From assembly GCA_965221815.1 (NCBI GenBank), contig OZ244915.1, positions 3,162,001 through 3,226,000 of the forward strand: a stretch of DNA of 64,000 nt, read 5' to 3'. This stretch comes from JAPOXR01 sp965221815. GTDB lineage: Bacteria; Pseudomonadota; Alphaproteobacteria; Rhodobacterales; Rhodobacteraceae. Positions 1 to 7,471 of this stretch are shown piece by piece. The notes below the pieces were generated by a model that was given only the letters and a program-made list of their open reading frames with translations, was not told the origin of the DNA and made no database searches. The position numbers were made by a program, and so were the translations under genes. How positions within the stretch are numbered: position 1 is the first letter of the stretch; every line of letters begins with the position of its first letter.

Positions 1-123
1 GCCCTCAATACGAGCGATGGTCGCCTTGCCGACCCGCGCGACCTCGGCCAGTTTCGTCTGGGACAGATTGGCCTGCCGTCGCAGCGACTTCAGAATCTCA
101 GGATGAATCGCCTCTTTAGCCAT
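1..123 (-). CDS. XRE-family helix-turn-helix regulator, N-terminal part (runs off the window)
   Basis: The minus strand from an ATG at 123 to the window edge reads as the first 41 residues of an XRE/Cro-type DNA-binding protein. A segment beginning LSQTKLAEVARVGKATIARI has the spacing of the helix-turn-helix (SQ..LA...G....I.RIE). Short proteins of this kind are often antitoxins or plasmid/phage regulators; the rest lies outside the window, so a toxin partner cannot be checked. The 276 bases up to the next gene are AT-rich and carry no ORF I would support. Confidence 0.65.
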   Translation of the reverse strand, partial: MAKEAIHPEILKSLRRQANLSQTKLAEVARVGKATIARIEG

Positions 124-399
124 GAGATATGTCTCCATACTGTCTGTCTTTATGACACTGATATATAGAATTAAATTAGGATATAGAAGCAATTATTGAT
201 ATGAAAATTGGTATCATTTTATGAATTGGTGTGAACACAGCGTCCTGTAAACTGTGGAATTGTTGCGTTTTCTGTATGGTGATGCCAAGGGCTCCGGATA
301 TCAGCGGTCGCGCAAGTCCGGTATGAAAACAGATTCAGAAGCCGACATGGGTGTTGAACTGTCCTGCACTTCGGCACCCCTCTCCCCAAGGAGACCCAC

Positions 400-1023
400 A
401 TGGCCCTCACCCTGCCGCCCGGCATCCGTTCTGTCCGCAAGGTGATGCCGGACGGAATCCCCTACTACGACTTCCACGACGACTGGCTGGGCCTGCTGGG
501 GGCGGTCATCGTGCGCCCTGATCACACCACCGGCCGCAGCCAGATGGATGCCACCCTGGCCCCCACCGCACCCGACGATCCCCTGGCGGCGCAACGCGAG
601 GCGCGTTTCACTGTGGTGGTCGATGCCATCAGTCAGGCGATTGCGGCCAAATACGGGCCCAGCGATCCGACCCGGACGCCATCGATGCCGCCGCCCGAGA
701 TCCGTGATCGCGCCGTGGTGGGCAGCAAGATCATGCCATGCCTGCGCTGCGGGGCCTTCAAGAGCCATCTTGTCTTTGCGCCCGGGGCGGTCACGACCGG
801 GGATCTGGAGACCCAGGCACGTCGTCTCCATGCCAAGATTGTGGAGGTCGGTTTGCCGACCTGGGTGGTGGGCGCCGACATGGACAGCCCTGATCCCGCA
901 GACTTTGCGGCGCTGGTCCTCAAGGTCTGGCCGGAACGGGAACCCATCACCCGACTGACATCGGACGGGCTGGAGGCCATGCTGGACAGGGTGGTGTGCC
1001 CGCATTGCGGGGAGGAGGTGTGA
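400..1023 (+). CDS. Hypothetical protein with two Cys pairs (zinc-ribbon-like)
   Basis: A 207-residue protein of unknown family. The start is an ATG preceded by AAGGAG at a normal distance. Two CxxC pairs are visible: CLRC near residue 112 and CPHC at the extreme C-terminus (about residue 202). Such a pairing commonly forms one zinc-binding site, so a zinc-ribbon fold is inferred. No signal peptide or membrane segment is seen, so it is probably cytosolic. It lies in a plasmid-like segment just downstream of the convergent parA/RHH pair. I do not recognise a function. Confidence 0.55.
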   Translation: MALTLPPGIRSVRKVMPDGIPYYDFHDDWLGLLGAVIVRPDHTTGRSQMDATLAPTAPDDPLAAQREARFTVVVDAISQAIAAKYGPSDPTRTPSMPPPEIRDRAVVGSKIMPCLRCGAFKSHLVFAPGAVTTGDLETQARRLHAKIVEVGLPTWVVGADMDSPDPADFAALVLKVWPEREPITRLTSDGLEAMLDRVVCPHCGEEV

Positions 1024-1060
1024 GGGGGAGAGGCATAAGGTTACATAAGTGTGTAATTAC

Positions 1061-1273
1061 TCATTTACGTAGATATTCATCCCACAGGTCTCGCGTAATA
1101 TCGGACACCGACCGTCCTTCCTCAATCGCTTTCATTTTGATCTGTCGGTAAACACTTTCATTGATCACGACATTCAGGCGTCGTGTTTCCTCTTCGCCTT
1201 TCGTGACGCGGTCCATCAATCGTTCCCGTGCGACATCGGATCGGCTGGGTCGCTTCGTTGACAGGGCCATCAT
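1061..1273 (-). CDS. Ribbon-helix-helix partner of ParA (putative partition/centromere-binding protein)
   Basis: A 70-residue basic protein. The second half (RRLNVVINESVYRQIKMKA followed by EEGRSVSDITRDL) has the pattern of a ribbon-helix-helix domain: one beta strand for DNA contact and two helices. It overlaps the end of the ParA gene by 4 bp (ATGA type), so the two are translationally coupled. Small RHH proteins next to ParA ATPases usually bind the centromere and repress the operon, as ParG and CopG-like partners do. The job in partition is inferred from the pairing. Confidence 0.7.
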   Translation of the reverse strand: MMALSTKRPSRSDVARERLMDRVTKGEEETRRLNVVINESVYRQIKMKAIEEGRSVSDITRDLWDEYLRK

Positions 1274-1920
1274 GCGGCCTCCTGATCGGGACGCTGTTTT
1301 GTCATTCCTAACACCTCGTCGGTCAGCGCCGCGATCTCTGACTTTGCCTTGTCGTTGTCGGCATCCATCACAGTCAAACCTTGGGCTGCACTGCGCGGAT
1401 ACACCTGACGCTGCATAATCGCGGTCGATAACACCGGCAGATCATATTCAGCCAACGCAGCGCGCACTTCCGTTCCGAGGCGTGTCCCGTCAACTGCGCG
1501 GCTGATGACAAAGGCCGCATGAGGCACACCATCGGTAATTTCGCGGCGTGCCTGAATGACCTCGACAAGATCCGAGGTGGCCCAGATATCGAAAGGTGAG
1601 GGTTGGACGGGAATCAGAACGATATCGCTGACCTTGATGCATGCCGCAATCATATCTTCCAGTTTGGCCGCTCCATCAATCACCGCATGATCGTAGCTCG
1701 CTGCAATGCTGCTGAGAGTTCTGACACTGTTCGGTCGATCAAGGGCCACCAAATCGACACGATTGTTCTTGCTGGCCGCGTGCCAGTCTCTGGCGCTGCC
1801 CTGCGGGTCACTATCGACAAGAAGTACGGAATGGCCATGGTCGCCGAGGCCGCGCACGAGATTTGTGCTGATCGTCGTTTTTCCACTTCCGCCCTTTGGA
1901 TTCAGGATGGCGATAATCAT
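1270..1920 (-). CDS. parA: ParA-family partition ATPase
   Basis: A 216-residue P-loop ATPase of the ParA/MipZ/Soj superfamily, which moves plasmids or chromosome regions along the nucleoid. The deviant Walker A motif KGGSGKTT is at residues 9-16, the second strand carries LLVDSDPQGSARDW, and a switch region DHAVIDGA is near residue 78. The length fits short plasmid-type ParA proteins without an N-terminal DNA-binding domain (type Ib). The RHH gene follows with a 4-bp overlap. Upstream sequence at 1921-2000 is AT-rich with repeated TTACTCA-like words that could be the operator or partition site. Confidence 0.85.
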   Translation of the reverse strand: MIIAILNPKGGSGKTTISTNLVRGLGDHGHSVLLVDSDPQGSARDWHAASKNNRVDLVALDRPNSVRTLSSIAASYDHAVIDGAAKLEDMIAACIKVSDIVLIPVQPSPFDIWATSDLVEVIQARREITDGVPHAAFVISRAVDGTRLGTEVRAALAEYDLPVLSTAIMQRQVYPRSAAQGLTVMDADNDKAKSEIAALTDEVLGMTKQRPDQEAA

Positions 1921-2000
1921 GATATTGGTTTTCTGTGCTCAATCTGCTCATATGAGTAACAGCGTATATATACATTTACTCAATTATACAACAGCCATAT
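1921..2000 (-). promoter_or_regulatory. Putative parA operator / partition-site repeats
   Basis: An AT-rich stretch directly upstream of parA. It holds CTCATATGAG (a perfect 10-bp palindrome) inside GTTACTCATATGAGCA on the minus strand, and TTTACTCAAT a little further on. The same word, ATTACTCATTTAC, recurs just downstream of the RHH gene near 1056-1068. RHH proteins typically bind short repeated words of this size, so autoregulation and/or a centromere role is plausible. Inference from position and repetition only. Confidence 0.35.
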
Positions 2001-2052
2001 ATCGCTTTTATCTCTGCGCCCCGGCGGGGTCAGTTGCCCGCCACAGATCACT

Positions 2053-2066
2053 CCCCCCCCCCCCCC
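2053..2066 (+). repeat. Orphan poly-C tract (C14)
   Basis: Fourteen consecutive C residues. Unlike the other long C runs in the window, no signal-peptide coding sequence follows: the downstream frame soon stops. It may be the relic of a further tract-controlled gene, or an unrelated homopolymer. The surrounding 2067-2288 region shows no convincing gene. Confidence 0.6.
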
Positions 2067-2300
2067 AGTCTCCTACTCCCCCCTCTGAAACTGTCCGTTA
2101 ATTCCCTCAGATTCCAGGACAGATCCCCGGACACCGTGCACCGGTCTCCGTGACGGCTCCCGTGCGTTTTTCGGGGGTTGATGGCGCTCTGCGGCGGGTC
2201 GTGTCTCTGTGTGATGAATTCGTCTTGCTTTCCTGCGACTCAGTTGTAGAGTCCGGGCGATCATAGAATAGAACGGATAGGTCCCCCCATGAAACGCTCA

Positions 2301-2313
2301 CCCCCCCCCCCCC
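2301..2313 (+). repeat. Poly-C tract (C13) at the start of secreted gene A
   Basis: Thirteen consecutive C between an upstream ATG at 2289 (reading MKRS then prolines) and the signal peptide of the 2315 gene. With 13 C the upstream start is out of frame and meets TGA at 2316-2318. Lengths of 11 or 14 would join it to the signal peptide. Slipped-strand mispairing at such runs is the classic mechanism of phase variation. Confidence 0.75.
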
Positions 2314-2314
2314 T

Positions 2315-2824
2315 ATGAGACGTATGAGACGCCTGACGGCCGGTCTCGCGGTCGCACTTCTGGGTGTGACCCTCACCCTGCCGGCGGCGGCCCAACAGCT
2401 GCGCACACTGACACTCTCGATGCATCCTTTGGCCTTGACGGAAGGAAACTTTAATAACCCGCTGGTGTATATTTACATTGCCGCGGGTGATCCGGCACCG
2501 CCGGGGGGTCTGCCCGTCCGCTTTTCGTGGATCAACGCGGCCAACGGTGCGGTGGGGTTTGTGCGAGACCTCATCCCCGCCGGCATGATCGGGAAACACT
2601 TTGTTGTGCAGATTCCGGATGACAATGTTGCTGAACCCTGCAGCCGGGTGATCGTCACCCTGCTTCCCTATGCTGTGAAAAGTGACCTGAAGTCCCATGA
2701 TCTGTACACGTTTGACTGGGGAGAGAAGGGCAAGGGATACGACTATTACTTTTATGCCGACAATGACGGGGCCAATGGCAATCCCCCGGTCGTGCCGGCC
2801 CGGTGCCGTTCGCCCGGGGGCTGA
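2315..2824 (+). CDS. Secreted protein A, start controlled by a C tract
   Basis: From ATG 2315 the product is 169 residues and begins with a Sec signal peptide: basic MRRMRR, a hydrophobic core, and an A-A-A-Q cleavage region near residue 25. The mature part is rich in beta-type sequence and has only two Cys, in EPCSR and PARCRS. No known domain recognised. A second possible start at ATG 2289 lies behind the C13 tract and is currently out of frame; its frame ends at TGA 2316-2318, which overlaps the ATG at 2315, so termination-reinitiation could still give some product. The mature sequence differs from genes B to E although the 5' design is the same. Confidence 0.65.
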   Translation: MRRMRRLTAGLAVALLGVTLTLPAAAQQLRTLTLSMHPLALTEGNFNNPLVYIYIAAGDPAPPGGLPVRFSWINAANGAVGFVRDLIPAGMIGKHFVVQIPDDNVAEPCSRVIVTLLPYAVKSDLKSHDLYTFDWGEKGKGYDYYFYADNDGANGNPPVVPARCRSPGG

Positions 2825-3077
2825 CATCCGGTGCGCAGCACGGACAGCTGGGTGCGGGCGTCATGGGGAGTGACTGCGCCCATCTTTAACGTGGAGTTTT
2901 AACGTGGAGTGCATTGGCATCAATCCATGAAGGGCCAGATTTTCGTCATGGCATGACGCGTGTCCCTGTCCGGGCCACGGATGTTGTCGGGGTTTGGTCC
3001 GTCCCAATACAGAGAGGGCGACACAGGGGCCGCCCCCGTGGGTTTCAGGTGCCCGGTCCCGCGAGATCGCGCCCGAT

Positions 3078-3644
3078 TCAGGGCGCGGCCGCCGCCGTCT
3101 GGAAGCAGATCTGGGCTAGCACAGGCTTGGGCTTGTTCCCGTTGATCGAGTTGGCAGTGCCGCTCACGAATTGGTTCGTCACATCCTCGCCGTGACGGTC
3201 CCGCAACTCACCGACAACCAGCTGCGCCACATATGTGGTCGCGGGGATCAGGCTGTGGACTGTTGTGTGGGTGTTTGGGAGGTACACGTCATCAGCCTCG
3301 AGCCTGATCGCGTGAAACCAGGCCCCATGAATGAGATCGCCGTCCTGGACCCGGATCTGGTTATTTCCAAAACTTCGGGCGTCCCGGGCGCTATCAGCGT
3401 ATCCGTAACCTCGCACGCCGATATACAGAGTGGCGGAATTCCAACTTCTAAACCTATTCCGATTCACCGTGACCTCTGGCAAAGCTTGGATGTCAAGATA
3501 ATTGATCGGAATGCCACGCCCCCCAAGCGTGACCCTGTCGGCTTGGATACCAGACACGCTGAGTGTAGTCACACCTGTCTCCGTGACGCCGGGCGGGCAG
3601 ATCTGCGCATTCCCCGCGGCCGGCAGGGCGAGGGTCAGGGCCAC
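3078..3644 (-). CDS. Secreted protein B, currently out of frame with its upstream start
   Basis: The open frame starts at a GTG (3644) inside a signal peptide ending PAAGNAQ. The natural start is more likely the ATG at 3708, which has AAGGAG upstream and reads MTRLTRT, then a C11 tract. As sequenced that frame ends at TAA (3673-3675); 10 or 13 C would fuse it through HKRLTLRAAALV to the signal peptide. The mature protein (about 175 aa) begins ICPPGVTET, has repeated beta-strand-like segments, and ends with AQICFQTA. CPxG and ICFQ recur in gene C at 4.6 kb and, in weaker form, in gene D at 34 kb. No known function; export to periplasm, surface or medium is inferred. Confidence 0.6.
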   Translation of the reverse strand: MALTLALPAAGNAQICPPGVTETGVTTLSVSGIQADRVTLGGRGIPINYLDIQALPEVTVNRNRFRSWNSATLYIGVRGYGYADSARDARSFGNNQIRVQDGDLIHGAWFHAIRLEADDVYLPNTHTTVHSLIPATTYVAQLVVGELRDRHGEDVTNQFVSGTANSINGNKPKPVLAQICFQTAAAAP

Positions 3645-3676
3645 CAGGGCGGCGGCCCGCAGAGTCAGTCGCTTAT

Positions 3677-3687
3677 GGGGGGGGGGG
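3677..3687 (-). repeat. Poly-C tract (C11 on the minus strand) in gene B
   Basis: Eleven G on the plus strand, read as C11 in gene B, seven codons after the ATG at 3708. The present length puts the frame into an immediate TAA. Removing one C or adding two would restore a complete signal peptide. Confidence 0.75.
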
Positions 3688-3733
3688 TGTCCGTGTCAAG
3701 CGGGTCATGGGGTGTCTCCTTGGGCGTGTGTGG

Positions 3734-3765
3734 CCACCCGGCGGCACACAACAACCACCGGGTGG
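3734..3765 (-). promoter_or_regulatory. Conserved leader hairpin upstream of gene B
   Basis: Read on the minus strand, arms CCACCCGGTGG (3765-3755) and CCGCCGGGTGG (3744-3734) pair over 11 positions with one G-U wobble and a 10-nt loop. It sits about 26 nt before the ATG at 3708. A near-identical leader with a perfect stem precedes gene E at 50972-51002, arguing for a conserved 5'-UTR element. Confidence 0.6.
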
Positions 3766-3910
3766 ATCATCATGAGGGGGCGACGATAGCACGACCGGGG
3801 ACGGATGTCCAATCCCCAGACACGCCGGTAGTGTCTCAGTTTGAAATCGTCGCAATGACGAAAAGGGCGGCCCGCCGGCCGCCCCTCGCATAGGTCCGTC
3901 CGGGCAACGG

Positions 3911-4632
3911 TCAGTTCGTGGTGCAGCCCAGTTCGGTCCGGCGTGCGGCGGGAAGGATGTATTCGAAGCCGTCCGCGCCCACTGGCCGGAACCGTTCCGC
4001 GCCCCGCACTGGCAGGCTCGGACCGCCCCCGTGCCACCGCCCAGGCGCACGCCACCAATGGCAAAGCAGCCGGTCGCCCCGAGCGGGTCCGTCCCGAGGT
4101 CAAAGCCTTCCTGCTGACCGTAGCTCAGACTGGGGGCCATCTGGAAGCAGATCCTTGACAAGTTTTGTGATCCGCCACCTCCCACGGTTGTCCAAAGGGA
4201 TGCATCATAGGATTCTCCCGGTTTCAGGTTGCGAACGGTGATGGTTTGCCTCTGTACACCATTGTCTGCCGTAGCAGTCCCGAGATTATTCGTTGAGATT
4301 AGATTTCCACTTCCATCATGGACCCGAAAGGAAAGGGTGAAACTTGTGTTCAGATGCTTTGATGTCGCTGTTCGGAGCTAGGACAGAAGATATTGATTCC
4401 CCTTTATCTCGACCGCGGTTGCGCCGGGTTCCGGTCTTGTGACGGTAAATCGAGAAGTCTGCAATTCCGACACGCCCGATGGGCAGGCACTGCCTCCCGT
4501 CTTGCCGCTAATGAGTGTGTAATCTACCTGCGCCGTCGCGGGCGCGGCCAGCGTCAGGGCCGCCAGCGCGGCGATCAGCGATGCGGCGGTGAGCCATGCT
4601 CGAATGCCATTGGGGGGGGGGTGACGTCGCAT
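3911..4632 (-). pseudogene. Secreted protein C, interrupted by an in-frame amber codon
   Basis: Start ATG 4632 with GGAGGAA at good spacing. The protein begins MRRH, three prolines from a C10 tract that is in frame, then a signal peptide ending APATAQ. The mature part begins with SACPSGVSE, matching gene B. The frame is cut by TAG at 4378-4380 after 84 residues, yet beyond it the same frame continues as clear homologous sequence: a VRNLKPGESYDASL segment, SRICFQMA, GATGCFAIGG and RACQCGARNG, all with counterparts in gene D at 34 kb. The frame then runs on; in another frame a plausible C-terminus (GCTTN, stop) ends at 3911, so a second frameshift is possible. Confidence 0.65.
4612..4621 (-). 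repeat. Poly-C tract (C10 on the minus strand) in gene C, in frame
   Basis: Ten C in the coding strand directly after ATG CGA CGT CA. This length gives an in-frame polyproline stretch followed by the signal peptide, so this locus is ON at the tract. Confidence 0.75.
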
Positions 4633-4851
4633 GGAAAATTCCTCCAGTTGTTTGATGGCTCCTACGCTACAACCTCTGCCTCGGTACAGGCAAGAGAAAA
4701 TTTCAAAGTGAGACACTACCGAAAAGTGCAGGAGATTCTGACGCGGAACATGGTGAGTGCGGAAAAACAATTTTTGTAGATCAGTGATGTATAACGCTGC
4801 CCCCGCATTCCCAACAGGATGCAACCAAGCAGCCAATAATCATGAGGACGA

Positions 4852-5154
4852 TTATTTCAATTCAATTTCAATGAACGCACAGGAAAACGGGTTGGCATTG
4901 ATGACATCATGTTCGACGCCGCTGGGGCGATAATATGGTTCTCCATTTCGCAGTTCAGCTACAGAAAATTGTCCAAGCGGATTTTCAAGTTCAAGTTTGC
5001 CATCAAACAAAGGCACTACAACGTAATCGTAAGTATGGCGATGCCAACCGGTATTGTCACCTTCGCCGCCAAAGGACCATCGGGTAACCCGGACATGTTC
5101 ATTGTCGATCAATACATTGGCCTCGGCGGTGCCAGTGTGTTTTTTCGATGGCAT
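4852..5154 (-). CDS. Cupin-domain protein
   Basis: A 100-residue single-domain cupin. The metal-binding cupin 1 motif is recognisable as GWHRHTYDYVVVPLFDG (H, H, then Y/D in place of the usual E), and motif 2 carries YYRPSGVEHDVIN (P, G, H). Small cupins of this type bind a metal and act as isomerases, decarboxylases or ligand sensors. It is the last gene of the minus-strand pxp operon, three bases after a small ORF, and lies downstream of the IS-broken pxpC, so its expression may suffer from polarity. The substrate is not evident. Confidence 0.7.
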   Translation of the reverse strand: MPSKKHTGTAEANVLIDNEHVRVTRWSFGGEGDNTGWHRHTYDYVVVPLFDGKLELENPLGQFSVAELRNGEPYYRPSGVEHDVINANPFSCAFIEIELK

Positions 5155-5157
5155 GGT

Positions 5158-5277
5158 TTATTCCACTTCTCGTACTTCTTGGGCGATCATTTGCCCGAAG
5201 GTTGCAATGAGCGATGCAAAGCAATTTCTGTTATTCCCTGCGGTTTCATCTTCATTCCTGTGAATGAGATTGCCCAT
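5158..5277 (-). CDS. Small ORF between pxpC and the cupin gene
   Basis: A 39-codon frame from ATG 5277 to TAA, ending three bases before the cupin start and lying just after the pxpC stop at 5293. The product starts MGNLIHRNEDETAG and ends with an amphipathic segment, FGQMIAQEVREVE. The tight spacing is the main argument that it is translated. No family recognised and no strong ribosome site seen. Confidence 0.35.
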   Translation of the reverse strand: MGNLIHRNEDETAGNNRNCFASLIATFGQMIAQEVREVE

Positions 5278-5740
5278 ACTGGTTTTATTGCTTCATTTTA
5301 GAACTTCACGTATCTCACTGAGCATTGCTTTACGGCTGGCGCGGGCATTCAAGGCAGTTGCCATGTCAACTTCTGCAAAACGGACCTTTGTATGTGGTTG
5401 CAACTGCGCAATCAGGTCCATATCGGCGGAGATAACTGTTCCGATCATGAAATACCCTCCTCCCGAAACGGCATCGCGATGAAGGACAATGGGTTCTGTT
5501 CCACTCGGAACTTGTACAGATCCATAAGGGTAACAGGCATCGGTTATATTTGACGGATCTGAGCCAGCGCCAAAAGGTTGTTCACGCTCTACGAATTCCA
5601 TCTCTCTGCCCCCGTGGAAACGATAACCCATACGATCAGCCTCGTTTGCGACTGTCCACACGTCTTCAAAAAAATTGAGTTGGGAGTTTTTAACTATTCG
5701 ATGCCAATACAACCCCGGAATCATTCGAAGTTTCGTGCTA

Positions 5741-6953
5741 GTGTATAATAACAAACAAAGGATTCTATTCCTGCCCCACATCATGGTATCATCCTGCCGC
5801 CGCGAGCCCGCGGCCAACACCAAGGCAGGAGACAGACCCATGGGCAGGACATCGACACGGCCGGAGATCCGGCTGCCAGACACCGATCGCACACGCCTCG
5901 AGCACATCGTCAGCCACCCCCAGAGCCCTCAGAAGCATGTCTGGCGGGCCCGCATCATCCTCGCCCTCGGGGACGGCTGTGGCCTCGTCGAGACCATGCG
6001 GCAGACAGGCCTCTCGAAACCCACCGTCTGGCGCTGGTGGGACCGTTTCCTTTCCGAGGGTGTCGACGGTCTCCTGCGCGATGCCACCCGGCCGCCGGGC
6101 AAGACACCCATTCCCGCCGACCGGATCCAGGCCGTCATCGATCTGGCGATGTCGCCACCCCCGCCCAACCGCAGCCACTGGACCCTCAAGGCCCTGGCCA
6201 CAGCGGTCGGGGGCCTGACGGCCACCACCGTGCACCGGATCCTGCAGCGCCATGGCCTGCGGCCCCATCAGGTCAAGACCTTCAAGGTCTCGAACGATCC
6301 CCGGTTCGGCATCAAGGCCCACGATGTCATCGGACTGTACATGAACCCACCGGATCACGCCGTGGTCCTCTCGGTGGATGAAAAGACCCAGATCCAGGCC
6401 CTCGGCCGCACCCAGACACCCCTGCCGCCCGCCCCGGGTCACCCGACAACCCGCACGCATGATTACAAACGGAACGGCACCACCACGTTGCTGGCGGCCC
6501 TCGATGTCGCCACTGGCAAGGTGGTCGGAAAGATGACCGAGCGCCACCGCTCCGCGGATTTCTGTGCGTTCCTCGATCATGTGGCGGCGGACCTCGACCC
6601 CACGATGGCGGTCCATGTCATCCTTGACAACCTGTCCGCCCACAAGTCGGCGCACGTGCATGCCTGGCTTGCCGACCACCCGCACTGGACCTTCCACTTC
6701 ACACCGACATCGGCCTCGTGGATGAACGCCGTCGAGGGCTTCTTCTCGAAACTGGCCCGACAGAGACTCAAGCATGCCATCTTCAATTCCCTTGACGCGT
6801 GCATCACAGCGGTAGAAGACTACATCGCCCACCACAATGCCCATGAGGCCCACCCGTTCCGCTGGCGCCGGGACCCCGAGGATCTCGTCGCATCCTGGAA
6901 GCGGGGCCACCGACGGTTGCAGGATATGGAACTATCTGTATGAGGCAAAACAC
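5741..6953 (+). mobile_element. IS630-family insertion sequence inside pxpC
   Basis: Element of 1213 bp bounded by TA at 5739-5740 and 6954-6955, the target duplication typical of IS630/Tc1-mariner elements. The ends read GTGTATAATAAC inward from the left and GTGTTTTGCCTC from the right, a short imperfect inverted repeat. It carries one intact transposase. The perfect reading frame restored by excision suggests a recent insertion. Confidence 0.85.
5840..6943 (+). CDS. IS630-family transposase
   Basis: A 367-residue transposase, full length for the family. The start is ATG 5840, preceded by AGGAGA. An N-terminal helix-turn-helix region (GLVETMRQTGLSKPTVWRWW, about residues 45-64) is followed by the DDE catalytic core: SVDEKTQIQ, HVILDNLSAHKS and TPTSASWMNAVEGFF supply the D, D and E in the IS630 arrangement. 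It is intact and would be expected to mobilise the element by cut and paste. It is transcribed opposite to the host gene pxpC. Confidence 0.92.
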   Translation: MGRTSTRPEIRLPDTDRTRLEHIVSHPQSPQKHVWRARIILALGDGCGLVETMRQTGLSKPTVWRWWDRFLSEGVDGLLRDATRPPGKTPIPADRIQAVIDLAMSPPPPNRSHWTLKALATAVGGLTATTVHRILQRHGLRPHQVKTFKVSNDPRFGIKAHDVIGLYMNPPDHAVVLSVDEKTQIQALGRTQTPLPPAPGHPTTRTHDYKRNGTTTLLAALDVATGKVVGKMTERHRSADFCAFLDHVAADLDPTMAVHVILDNLSAHKSAHVHAWLADHPHWTFHFTPTSASWMNAVEGFFSKLARQRLKHAIFNSLDACITAVEDYIAHHNAHEAHPFRWRRDPEDLVASWKRGHRRLQDMELSV

Positions 6954-7471
6954 TAGCTGAAGTCGCACGTCGGAGGTTCGATGGAATGGACATGCCTGCA
7001 CGTCCGCCCGTTTTTTCAGGTCCAAGAGGAAGTATATCGTCAGGCTGCAACGCGCGACCTTCATATCCGCCCAATGCACCAATCGCATAAGTTGCACGAC
7101 TTCCTAATGACTGTGGCGTATCAATACCCCCGGAAAAAGCAATGTAGCCACGCGCTCCGGAGCGCAAAAAACCGAATGAGAGAATATCTCCTGATCGAAC
7201 ATCGATCACTGTCCAGCCCGGTTGCTCCACGCCGTTAACCTTTGCCGGAATATCAGCTCCACAAACAGCAAAGGATGCATCTTCAGTAAATTCCATAACA
7301 GGCCCCATAAATGCGAATTCGAGACCGGCGGCATCTTCGGGATTTCCAACAAGTGCGTTTGCAGAACGCAAGGCGAGACGGTCCATCGCACCACCAACAG
7401 GAATTCCCAAATGATAATATCCCGGGCGGCCTAAATCCTGGATCGTCGTCAAAATTCCTGATTCAATCACC

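Noticed and set aside
301..1005. Long minus-strand frame opposite the zinc-ribbon gene
   Set aside because: It is the antisense of a high-GC coding region, has no ribosome site and no protein-like motifs; the plus-strand gene has a good start and CxxC pairs.
2039..2101. The C14 tract at 2053 as the start of a further secreted gene
   Set aside because: No signal peptide or long frame follows in any phase, and no ATG lies closely upstream; kept only as an orphan repeat.
5789..6910. 373-residue minus-strand frame inside the IS630 element
   Set aside because: Antisense shadow of the transposase, which has all DDE motifs on the plus strand.
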